Part shown: one piece after another, positions 1 through 5,414 of the stretch
How the letters are laid out: every line of letters begins with the position of its first letter
Position numbering within the stretch: the stretch's first letter is position 1
DNA from: Planctomycetota bacterium
Lineage (GTDB): Bacteria > Planctomycetota > SZUA-567
Direction: 5' to 3'
Assembly (NCBI GenBank): GCA_031270145.1
Contig: JAISYD010000180.1
Location: 1-7,265 of the forward strand
Length of the DNA: 7,265 nt
Position numbers and translations under genes: made by a program
The notes under the pieces: model-generated
What the model was told of the DNA's origin: nothing
What the model saw: the letters and a program-made list of their open reading frames with translations, nothing else
Database searches by the model: none

Positions 1-270
1 ATGGACAAGTCCTGTACCCATTTCGATCATAACCGGCATAGCGACGCCACGCCGACGACCAACGCTTACAGGCGCTTTGAACTGCTGGAATTGGAATCCG
101 CCATTGCCAAGCCGCCAGATATCCACCCGGCAACCGACCCGGAAACAAAGACCCCGCGAGCGACCGGAAGCGATTACTTGACCATTATGGAGGGGGCCGA
201 AATCGTTGCCGGGAAAATTGCCAGCCTCAAGGCGCAAGAGGGCGAGATCACCACAATACAGTATAAATGA
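1..270 (+). CDS. hypothetical protein, possibly the C-terminal part of a longer gene
   Basis: An 89-codon frame starts with ATG at the first base of the window and ends with TGA at 268-270. I do not recognise the product. It is hydrophilic, with a His/Asp/Thr-rich first 25 residues, a Pro/Thr-rich middle (residues 37-55) and a C-terminal stretch that could form a helix (about residues 60-85). There is no signal peptide, membrane span or cysteine motif. About two thirds of codons end in G or C while the whole frame is only about 55% G+C, which supports real coding rather than chance. The upstream region is outside the window, so neither a ribosome-binding site nor the true start can be judged. 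The ATG may be an internal methionine of a larger protein. It is less GC-rich than all other genes here and is separated from the tRNA by an AT-rich spacer. Confidence 0.45.
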   Translation: MDKSCTHFDHNRHSDATPTTNAYRRFELLELESAIAKPPDIHPATDPETKTPRATGSDYLTIMEGAEIVAGKIASLKAQEGEITTIQYK

Positions 271-340
271 TGGTGATGATTTTTATACAGATAATTCACT
301 ACATAAAAACATAACCACATATAGATAAATATATTAAATC
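271..340. other. AT-rich intergenic spacer
   Basis: Only about 15 of 70 bases are G or C, in sharp contrast to the rest of the window. It lies between the end of the first reading frame and the 3' end of the tRNA gene. I find no GC-rich stem followed by a T-run that would make a clear intrinsic terminator for either neighbour. Short T-runs on the minus strand just past the tRNA could still help end tRNA transcription. The base-composition dip may be a simple intergenic effect or the edge of inserted DNA. Confidence 0.5.
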
Positions 341-415
341 TGGAGCCGCCTCCGGGATTCGAACCCGGGATCTGTGATTTACAAAACCACCGCTCTACCG
401 CTGAGCCAAGGCGGC
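341..415 (-). tRNA. tRNA-Thr (anticodon UGU)
   Basis: Read on the minus strand, the gene folds as a complete cloverleaf. The acceptor stem GCCGCCU pairs with AGGCGGC. The D-arm is GCUC/GAGC with loop AGCGGUA. The anticodon stem is GUGGU/AUCAC (one G-U pair) with loop UUUGUAA, and the T-arm is CCGGG/CCCGG with loop UUCGAAU. The loop places UGU at positions 34-36, the anticodon for threonine codons ACA/ACG. The discriminator base is U, and CCA is encoded in the DNA (plus-strand 341-343). The gene follows the LysM gene on the same strand but has its own promoter in the 66-bp gap, so it is probably transcribed on its own. Confidence 0.97.
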
Positions 416-437
416 CTGCCGCATTTTTTGTTAAGCG

Positions 438-466
438 ATTATACTTTATAACCTATTATTTTGCAA
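438..466 (-). promoter_or_regulatory. sigma-70-type promoter of the tRNA-Thr gene
   Basis: On the minus strand a TTGCAA -35 box (461-466, 4 of 6 matches to TTGACA) is followed by exactly 17 bp and a perfect TATAAT -10 box (438-443). This predicts a transcript start near 431, about 15 nt before the mature tRNA 5' end at 415. The leader carries an A-run (plus-strand T-run 424-429). It is the best-matching promoter in the window, as expected for a stable RNA gene. Confidence 0.8.
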
Positions 467-481
467 ATGGCAATTCGGCAT

Positions 482-1132
482 TCAATTGGGCACAACTAGC
501 CGCATTTTCACCCGCAAGCCGTTCCGGGCGGCCGGATTGGCGTCAAACAGCTCCCGCCAGCGCTTGGCGTCCCCCAGGGTACGCTGGGCTATTTTCACCC
601 AGGTATCGCCTTCCGCCACCACATAATGCCCAAGTTGGCCGGCGGCTGGCGCCGGTTCCGGATCGTCGCCGGCGGAGGCGTCCGCCAGATTCTCCCCCCC
701 GTCCACATAAGCGTCATTCGAATCGGGGCGCTCCCAGGCGTTTTCCGGAACCGCCAACGACACCATGTCTCGCTGGCGCCGAATGGCGGGATTGGCCGCG
801 TTCCGGAGCGGCGGCAGGGCGGCTTCGTCAATCCCGTCGACGCCGGGCGCGGCGCCCCCCCCAGGCCGCCGGGGGACCGCGCCGATGATTTGCAACGCCT
901 TAAGGCGCTCCTCCTCCAACCGGATGCGCTGCTCGCTCTGGCTGTCCAGGCCGAAGAGGGACGCCGTCTCCGGCGTCTTGCCTAGGCGGCTGGCGGCGCC
1001 GAAAAGCATGAGTACGGCCAGGGCGATGGTCGCAAACGAGCCGATGCCGGGCCGCCTGTCCCGCCAGAAACGTTTTTCCGCCTCCAGGTCCGTCCCTATG
1101 CCGCCATCCACGTCCATCGCGCGGTTTTCCAT
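482..1132 (-). CDS. membrane-anchored LysM domain protein
   Basis: The 216-residue product has a charged N-terminus (KRFWRDRR, residues 20-27), one predicted membrane span (about 31-48) and a charged helix-prone segment (66-82). A Gly/Pro/Ala/Asp-rich linker (about 85-165) follows, and then a C-terminal LysM domain (about 169-215). The LysM shows its usual opening YVVAEGDTWVKIAQ, an LGDAKRW...ANPA middle and an RLVVP end. LysM domains bind the glycan of peptidoglycan, and the positive residues before the span predict N-in/C-out, so the domain would lie in the periplasm. This start was chosen because longer forms (up to 1336) run antisense into the SPFH gene. ATG at 1117 (residue 6) is an alternative, and neither has a strong ribosome-binding site. 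The gene is divergent from the SPFH gene. The single LysM resembles that of YgaU-type proteins; I see no catalytic domain. Confidence 0.85.
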   Translation of the reverse strand: MENRAMDVDGGIGTDLEAEKRFWRDRRPGIGSFATIALAVLMLFGAASRLGKTPETASLFGLDSQSEQRIRLEEERLKALQIIGAVPRRPGGGAAPGVDGIDEAALPPLRNAANPAIRRQRDMVSLAVPENAWERPDSNDAYVDGGENLADASAGDDPEPAPAAGQLGHYVVAEGDTWVKIAQRTLGDAKRWRELFDANPAARNGLRVKMRLVVPN

Positions 1133-1178
1133 ATTCCAACGCCCCAAACCAGCCGCCAGGCCGGTAATTCCCCAACTT

Positions 1179-1184
1179 ATTATC
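1179..1184 (-). promoter_or_regulatory. candidate -10 box for the LysM gene
   Basis: On the minus strand GATAAT (5 of 6 to TATAAT) sits within GCCGATAATAA, about 47 bp before the chosen LysM start. No convincing -35 box lies 16-18 bp upstream, so this is tentative. The same 10-mer GCCGATAATA recurs upstream of the gene starting at 5415. Confidence 0.3.
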
Positions 1185-1202
1185 GGCGCAAAAGAAGAAA
1201 CG

Positions 1203-1231
1203 CTGGCGTTAATCCGCCTTTTGGCTAAAAT
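1203..1231 (+). promoter_or_regulatory. candidate promoter of the SPFH gene
   Basis: TAAAAT (1226-1231, 5 of 6 to the -10 consensus) is preceded at 17 bp by CTGGCG (1203-1208), a poor -35 match. It lies 37 bp before the SPFH start, in the shared divergent region. The -10 is plausible and the -35 is weak. Confidence 0.3.
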
Positions 1232-1255
1232 ATGCCGCAGTCCGACAACGCCAGA

Positions 1256-1262
1256 AAGGGGA
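1256..1262 (+). promoter_or_regulatory. ribosome-binding site of the SPFH gene
   Basis: AAGGGGA lies 6 nt before ATG 1269. It decides the start: the same frame is open much further upstream (to 765), but that part is antisense to the LysM gene. Confidence 0.7.
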
Positions 1263-1268
1263 CCGGGC

Positions 1269-3161
1269 ATGAAAAACGCCGACATCCAAACCTTCGACGC
1301 CCCCAACCTCAACCGGCCCTCCAGGCTCGGCTTCATCCGTCGGCGCCTGAGTGTCCTTGGCTGCGCCGCCCTCGTCCTCCTCGCCGCCTGGGGCGTCTGG
1401 TCCTGGGGGTTCTGCCGCTTCTATGTGCGTCCCGGGCAAATGGCCATCATCACCGCCAAGTCGGGCGACCCGCTCCTGCCCGGCCAGATTCTGGCCAATG
1501 CCGGGCAGAAGGGAGTGCTGGAGGATGTGCTGGGCGAGGGACGGCATATCTGGAACCCCATCTTTTACGACTGGGAGATCGTCAATGCCCTGCTCATTCC
1601 CCCCGGCAAGATCGGCATCGTCACGTCGCTGGCCGGCAATGATTTGCCGCCCGGCGAGTTCCTGGCCGAGCCGGGGCAGAAGGGCACTTGGCGGAAAGTC
1701 CTGGGGCCGGGCCGCTACCGCCTCAACCCATTCGGCTACGCGGTCGAGATCGCCGACGCGGTAAGCATCCCGGTCGGCTTCGCCGGAGTGGTGACCAACC
1801 TTTCCGGCGCCCCGGCCGCCGAGGGCGCCTTCGCCGCCGCCGGCGAGAAGGGTGTCCGCCCGGATGTGCTCCAGCCCGGCATTTACTACATCAACCCCCG
1901 GGAGTTCCATGTCTCGGCGGTGGAGGTGGGGGTGAATCAGGTGTCGCTCCAGGGTCAGGCCGGCGGCGTGGTGCTGACCAAAAACGTGGTCATGGATGAG
2001 AACAACCAGCTTATCCAGCGCCTGAACCAGAACGTCATGGAGGAACAGAGGCGGCGGCGGGAGCAATACCAGCAGGAGGCGGCTCCTCCCCCGCCCTCGC
2101 CCCAGCAAGGCCGCGGCGCATCCGACTCCTCCCCCAGGCCCGCCAGGAGCGATTTCGTGGAAGAGGCCATGGACGATCCCGGCGCGCCGGCCCGGCGCAT
2201 GCTTTCCCGCTCGCTTCCCGCCCGCCAGGCCGAGAAGGCCGTGGAAACGGGCCGGAAACCCGCCATGTCCCGCGAGGTCCCGCCCGCCTTTATTCTCAAC
2301 CAATACGTCAATTTCCCCTCCCGCGACGGCTTCGACATCAGCCTCGACATGACGGTGGAGTTTGAATTGCGCCCCGAGCGCTTGGCCGCAATCTATCGCG
2401 ATTACGGCGATTTGCCGGCGGTGGTTGACAAGATCCTCATGCCGCAGGTGCTGTCGGTGTCGCGCCTGAAGGGCTCGGCCTACCGGGCGGTCGACTTCAT
2501 CGCCGGCGAAGGTCGGGAAAAATTCCAGACCGAACTGACCGCGGCGCTACAGGACTCGCTCCGGGAAAAGCAGCTCCTAGTGCACAGCGCCCTGATCCGG
2601 AACGTCAACGTCCCGGCCCAGATCCTCGACCCCCTGCGCACCACCAGCCTGTCGCGCGAAACCGACCTGACCAACAAGGAGAAGCAGAACACCGCGCGTA
2701 AACAGGCGGATCTCAACCGGGAGATGTCCCTGATCAACCAGTCGGGCGAGCGGGTCATACAGGAAACCGACAAATTGAAGGCGGAAATCGCGGCCGAGAT
2801 GAAAAAGACCGTTGCCATGATCCAGGGCGACACCACCCGGAAAATGGCGGCCATCGAAAGGGAGACCGCGGCGGTCAGGGCGGATAAAACCATCGCCCTG
2901 GGCCGAGCCAACGCCGAGGCCACGCAAATGGTGGGCGGCGAACGGGCCAAGGGCTTCGGTATGAAGGTGTCGGCCTTCGGCCGGGACGGAGGCGATTACG
3001 CCCTTTACGAATTCGCCCTCCAGCTCAACCCGAACCTGAAAATCAATCTCCTGCACGCCGGCGAGGGCACCCTGTGGACGGATTTGAGGAACGCATCCCT
3101 CGCCGAAATGGGCGGCGCCGAAACCCTAAAGACCCGTACCGGACCGGGACGCCCGGAGTAG
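1269..3161 (+). CDS. SPFH/band-7 domain membrane protein with triplicated N-terminal module
   Basis: The 630-residue product has a basic N-terminus (RPSRLGFIRRR, 16-26) and one membrane span (about 27-47). Three tandem modules of about 57 residues (53-109, 110-166, 167-223) follow, each with an xPxG...G(Q/E)KG...VLxxG...NP pattern. A Pro/Arg/Ser-rich, probably disordered insert (about 255-337) comes next, then the rest of the band-7 fold (about 340-455: QYVNFPSRDGFDISLDMTVEFEL to ALIRNVNVPAQIL). A long charged, coiled-coil-like segment (about 460-560) precedes a C-terminal patch YALYEFALQLNPNLKINLL like the end of flotillin/prohibitin relatives. Band-7 proteins form large ring or cage oligomers at membranes and often control membrane proteases or membrane domains. 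Topology is predicted N-in/C-out, as in HflK/HflC. No protease gene is adjacent, so a partner cannot be named. Its neighbours are a divergent LysM gene and a convergent small membrane-protein gene. Confidence 0.92.
   Translation: MKNADIQTFDAPNLNRPSRLGFIRRRLSVLGCAALVLLAAWGVWSWGFCRFYVRPGQMAIITAKSGDPLLPGQILANAGQKGVLEDVLGEGRHIWNPIFYDWEIVNALLIPPGKIGIVTSLAGNDLPPGEFLAEPGQKGTWRKVLGPGRYRLNPFGYAVEIADAVSIPVGFAGVVTNLSGAPAAEGAFAAAGEKGVRPDVLQPGIYYINPREFHVSAVEVGVNQVSLQGQAGGVVLTKNVVMDENNQLIQRLNQNVMEEQRRRREQYQQEAAPPPPSPQQGRGASDSSPRPARSDFVEEAMDDPGAPARRMLSRSLPARQAEKAVETGRKPAMSREVPPAFILNQYVNFPSRDGFDISLDMTVEFELRPERLAAIYRDYGDLPAVVDKILMPQVLSVSRLKGSAYRAVDFIAGEGREKFQTELTAALQDSLREKQLLVHSALIRNVNVPAQILDPLRTTSLSRETDLTNKEKQNTARKQADLNREMSLINQSGERVIQETDKLKAEIAAEMKKTVAMIQGDTTRKMAAIERETAAVRADKTIALGRANAEATQMVGGERAKGFGMKVSAFGRDGGDYALYEFALQLNPNLKINLLHAGEGTLWTDLRNASLAEMGGAETLKTRTGPGRPE
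1425..1937 (+). repeat. three tandem 57-residue coding repeats in the SPFH protein
   Basis: The repeat units are 1425-1595, 1596-1766 and 1767-1937. At protein level the landmarks recur at a spacing of 57 residues: (V/I)xxG at 53/110/167, GQKG or GEKG at 79/136/192, VLxxG at 87/144/200 and NP at 96/153/209. The third unit has lost one residue before its GEKG. A hand alignment of units 1 and 2 gives 25 identities in 57 positions, and unit 3 is more divergent. The DNA itself has drifted, so the duplication is old. Each unit resembles the first half of a band-7 domain (IPPGxxGIVT...LGPGxYxxNP). Confidence 0.85.
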
Positions 3162-3192
3162 AGGCTCCCTTAGTTGGAGGCATCACGCCCTA

Positions 3193-3208
3193 GGCGGCCC
3201 CCGCCGCC
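3193..3208. other. GC-rich hairpin between two convergent genes
   Basis: GGCGGC (3193-3198) and GCCGCC (3203-3208) form a 6-bp stem with a CCCC loop. It lies in the 69-bp gap between the ends of the SPFH gene (plus) and the small membrane-protein gene (minus). No T-run follows on either strand, so it is not a standard intrinsic terminator, but its place would suit a two-way transcription block. Confidence 0.25.
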
Positions 3209-3230
3209 GGGACAAAACCGGGTAATTCCG

Positions 3231-3413
3231 CTATAAACCTGGCGGCAGCAATGGCATAGGGTACAGCCCCGAATAGCGCGCCAGGACGGCGGAGATAATC
3301 CAGGCAAAAGCCCGGATGAACAACGCCAGGCACAGGAAGGTCAGCGCAAAATACAAGGTTATTAAAACCGCCTCGCGAACGGCCGGACCCGGAGTCGTTT
3401 TATCCTCAAACAT
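3231..3413 (-). CDS. small hydrophobic membrane protein
   Basis: This 60-residue product begins with a polar, acidic/Pro segment (residues 1-13). A strongly hydrophobic span follows (about 14-33, AVLITLYFALTFLCLALFI), then a single Arg34 and a second apolar stretch (about 35-45). The tail is Pro/Leu-rich (51-60). It is therefore a one-span protein or a short hairpin in the membrane. I do not recognise a family. The IRAFAWIIS stretch faintly recalls YggT-type proteins, but that is not enough to name it. The start is well supported: a full AAAGGAGG ribosome-binding site lies 5 nt upstream, and a perfect TATAAT lies further up. It is convergent with the SPFH gene and divergent from mnmG. It is probably real despite its size, since its position fits no other gene. 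Confidence 0.65.
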   Translation of the reverse strand: MFEDKTTPGPAVREAVLITLYFALTFLCLALFIRAFAWIISAVLARYSGLYPMPLLPPGL

Positions 3414-3418
3414 GCCAG

Positions 3419-3426
3419 CCTCCTTT
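3419..3426 (-). promoter_or_regulatory. strong ribosome-binding site of the small membrane-protein gene
   Basis: On the minus strand AAAGGAGG stands 5 nt before ATG at 3413. It is the closest match to the anti-Shine-Dalgarno consensus seen in the window and is the main evidence that this short frame is translated. Confidence 0.7.
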
Positions 3427-3452
3427 CCGGGGGGGAGTCGCGTCCCCTATGC

Positions 3453-3458
3453 ATTATA
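3453..3458 (-). promoter_or_regulatory. candidate -10 box for the small membrane-protein gene
   Basis: A perfect TATAAT on the minus strand predicts a start near 3446 and a leader of about 33 nt. The sequence 16-18 bp upstream is GC-rich with no -35 match and no TGn extension. The call therefore rests on one box. On the plus strand I see no equally good promoter for mnmG in the same 92-bp gap. Confidence 0.35.
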
Positions 3459-3493
3459 CCCCCAGCGACCGGCGGGCGCCGGATTTAACCGGC

Positions 3494-3500
3494 GAAAGGA
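3494..3500 (+). promoter_or_regulatory. ribosome-binding site of mnmG
   Basis: GAAAGGA lies 5 nt before ATG 3506. It fixes that start over the upstream in-frame ATG at 3449, which would add a 19-residue polar tail not seen in the family. Confidence 0.7.
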
Positions 3501-3505
3501 AGCGG

Positions 3506-5296
3506 ATGGACAACCAGGTGGTGGTGATTGGCGGCGGTCACGCCGGGGCCGAGGCGGCCATGGCCTCGGCCCGGCTCGGGGTACCCACCCTGCTCCTCAG
3601 CATGGACGTCGACAAAATCTGCCACATATCCTGCAACCCGGCCATCGGAGGCCTGGCCAAGGGCCAACTGGCGCGGGAAATCGACGCGCTGGGCGGCCTG
3701 ATGGGCCTGGCCGCCGACGCCAACACCCTCAACTTCAAGATGCTTAATTCCGCCAAAGGGCCGGCGGTACAGAGCCCTCGGGCCCAAATCGACCGTTGGG
3801 GCTACCAGCGCTGGATGCGGACGCGGCTGGAAAACGAGCCCAACCTCGCCATCCGCCAGGATCAGGCGATCGGCGTCGTGACGGAAAAGGGCCGGGTCGC
3901 GGGGGTGCGCGCCTTCCTGTCCGGCGTCATGCCCTGCCGGGCGGCGGTGGTCTGCTCCGGCACCTTCGCCCGGGCCAAGCTCCACCTGGGACGGCGGGAA
4001 TGGCCAGGCGGCCGGGCCGGCGAACCGCCGGCCTCCAGCCTTTCCGAATCATTGCTGGAACTGGGCATCCCCCTGTTCCGCCTCCGCACCGGCACCTGCC
4101 CCCGGTTGGACGCCCGGACGCTTGATTTCAGCCGCATGCGGCGGGAGGACGGCGACCCGGAGCCGCGGACTTTCAGCTTCCTCGCCGCCCGCCGGGAAGG
4201 GCGGCAAATACCCTGCCACGCCACCTGGACCAACGAGGACACCTTCAGGGTGGTGCAAGAAAATCTGGACCAGGCCCCGGTCCTCACCGGCGCCGTCGCC
4301 GGGATCGGCCCCCGCTACTGCCCCAATTTTGAAACCAAGGTGGCCCGGTTCCCCGAAAAAAAGCGCCATCACCTGTTCATCGAGCCGGAGGGTCGGCATT
4401 CCACCGAGACCTACCTGAACGGCCTCTACCTGTCGCTGCCGCCGGATATCCAGGAAAAAGCCATCCACACCGTCCCGGGCTTGGAAAAAGCCGGAGTGAT
4501 CCGTTACGGCTACGCCGTCGAATACGACGCCGTGCGCCCCACCGAGCTGCGCGACACGCTGGAAACCAAGCGCATCCCCGGCTTGTTCACCGCCGGCCAG
4601 ATCAACGGCACCTCAGGCTACGAGGAGGCGGCGGCCCAGGGCCTGGTGGCCGGAGCCAACGCCGCGCTGCAAATCCTGGAACGGCCGCCCTTCCGGCTGG
4701 GCCGGGACCAGGCTTACATCGGGGTGTTGATCGACGATCTCACGGTGCGGGGGACGGAGGAGCCCTACCGCATGTTCACCAGCCGGGCGGAATACCGCCT
4801 GCTGCTGCGGCAGGACAACGCCGACCTCCGCCTCGGCCGCCTCGGCTTCGAGAGCGGGCTGATCGGGCGGGAACGCCTGGATCGGGTCGAGGCGCTGGAG
4901 CGGGAAATCGCCATCGGCGGCCGGCTCCTGGCCGAAATCCGCCTGCCCGGCGGCGAAAGCCTGGAGCAAAACCTGCGCCACCCGGAAATCTCCTGGGACG
5001 ACGTCTCCCGCCATTCGCCGGCCCTGGCCGCCCTATCGCCCCGGGCGGCGGAGCAATTAAGCATCGGCGCCAAATACGCCGGCTATGTCGCCCGCCATCT
5101 CCGGCAAATCCGGCAACTGGACAAAAACCGGCGCCTGCGCCTGCCGCCCGGCATCGACTACGCGGCCATAAGCGGGCTGAGCCGCGAGGCGGCGGAAAAA
5201 CTGTCCCGCTTCCGGCCGGAAAACCTGGACCAGGCCATGCGCATCTCCGGCGTCAGCCCGGCCGACGCGGCCCTGCTCATGCTGCGCCTGGGCTAA
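3506..5296 (+). CDS. mnmG: tRNA uridine-5-carboxymethylaminomethyl modification enzyme MnmG (GidA)
   Basis: MnmG works with the GTPase MnmE in the cytoplasm to install the (carboxymethyl)aminomethyl group at C5 of U34 in certain tRNAs, using FAD, NADH and a methylene-folate one-carbon unit. The 596-residue product starts with the FAD-binding Rossmann motif VVVIGGGHAGAEAA (residues 5-18). It carries the family signatures SCNPAIGGLAKGQ (42-54), PGGRAGEPP (167-175), GPRYCPNFETKV (268-279), EPEGRHSTETY (293-303), GQINGTSGYEEAAAQG (364-379) and EPYRMFTSRAEYRLLLRQDNADLRL (419-443). The C-terminal MnmE/tRNA-facing helical domain ends in DYAAISGLS...RISGVSPAD. The conserved cysteines C43 and C237 are present. 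It is about 30 residues shorter than the 629-residue E. coli protein, from shorter linkers in the C-terminal half. One oddity is RTGTCPR (194-200) where E. coli has KTGTPPR. No rsmG follows; the next gene, 118 bp on, is a zinc-ribbon membrane protein. Confidence 0.98.
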   Translation: MDNQVVVIGGGHAGAEAAMASARLGVPTLLLSMDVDKICHISCNPAIGGLAKGQLAREIDALGGLMGLAADANTLNFKMLNSAKGPAVQSPRAQIDRWGYQRWMRTRLENEPNLAIRQDQAIGVVTEKGRVAGVRAFLSGVMPCRAAVVCSGTFARAKLHLGRREWPGGRAGEPPASSLSESLLELGIPLFRLRTGTCPRLDARTLDFSRMRREDGDPEPRTFSFLAARREGRQIPCHATWTNEDTFRVVQENLDQAPVLTGAVAGIGPRYCPNFETKVARFPEKKRHHLFIEPEGRHSTETYLNGLYLSLPPDIQEKAIHTVPGLEKAGVIRYGYAVEYDAVRPTELRDTLETKRIPGLFTAGQINGTSGYEEAAAQGLVAGANAALQILERPPFRLGRDQAYIGVLIDDLTVRGTEEPYRMFTSRAEYRLLLRQDNADLRLGRLGFESGLIGRERLDRVEALEREIAIGGRLLAEIRLPGGESLEQNLRHPEISWDDVSRHSPALAALSPRAAEQLSIGAKYAGYVARHLRQIRQLDKNRRLRLPPGIDYAAISGLSREAAEKLSRFRPENLDQAMRISGVSPADAALLMLRLG

Positions 5297-5325
5297 TTTG
5301 CCGCAAATGATCGCCGGATTGGGCC

Positions 5326-5331
5326 GATAAT
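5326..5331 (+). promoter_or_regulatory. candidate -10 box for the zinc-ribbon gene
   Basis: GATAAT (5 of 6) lies within GCCGATAATA, in an AT-rich patch 84 bp before the gene start. No good -35 box is present at 16-18 bp. Co-transcription from mnmG is an equal possibility. Confidence 0.25.
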
Positions 5332-5340
5332 ATGCTATAT

Positions 5341-5376
5341 CGCGCCTCAACCTTCCGGAAACGGGGGAAGGGCGCG
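5341..5376 (+). other. imperfect hairpin in the mnmG/zinc-ribbon gene gap
   Basis: CGCGCC (5341-5346) pairs with GGCGCG (5371-5376), and CTTCC (5352-5356) pairs with GGAAG (5366-5370). This gives 11 bp with a 5-nt bulge on the left arm and a 9-nt loop. No T-run follows, so it is not a classic terminator. It could be a transcript-processing or stability element at the end of mnmG, or structure in the leader of the next gene. Confidence 0.35.
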
Positions 5377-5414
5377 GAAACGTTGGCTGAAAAGAGGAGA
5401 GAGGGAATCCTGTC

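Noticed and set aside
765..1268. Upstream in-frame extension of the SPFH gene (to a 798-residue product)
   Set aside because: These 168 codons are antisense to the well-supported LysM gene, encode Arg/Ser/Pro-rich sequence of no fold, and a good ribosome-binding site and a membrane-anchor start occur at 1269.
1133..1336. Longer form of the LysM gene starting at 1336
   Set aside because: It would overlap the start of the SPFH gene antisense and remove the shared promoter region. The membrane-anchor layout starts naturally at 1132 or 1117.
1425..1937. CRISPR or other DNA repeat array
   Set aside because: The repetition is at protein level only; the DNA units differ widely and have no spacers.
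1209..2303. 364-codon minus-strand frame over the SPFH gene
   Set aside because: It is a shadow of GC-rich coding on the other strand. The product is a Gly/His/Leu-rich string with no domain, and the plus-strand gene is clear.
3193..3208. Intrinsic terminator at the end of the SPFH gene
   Set aside because: The stem is good but no T-run follows on either strand, so it is kept only as a hairpin.
3449..3505. Upstream ATG for mnmG
   Set aside because: It adds 19 polar residues ahead of the normal N-terminus, and GAAAGGA is placed for ATG 3506.
3316..3747. 143-codon plus-strand frame across the small membrane gene and the mnmG start
   Set aside because: It is out of frame with mnmG and has an Arg/Gly/Pro-rich product with no signals.
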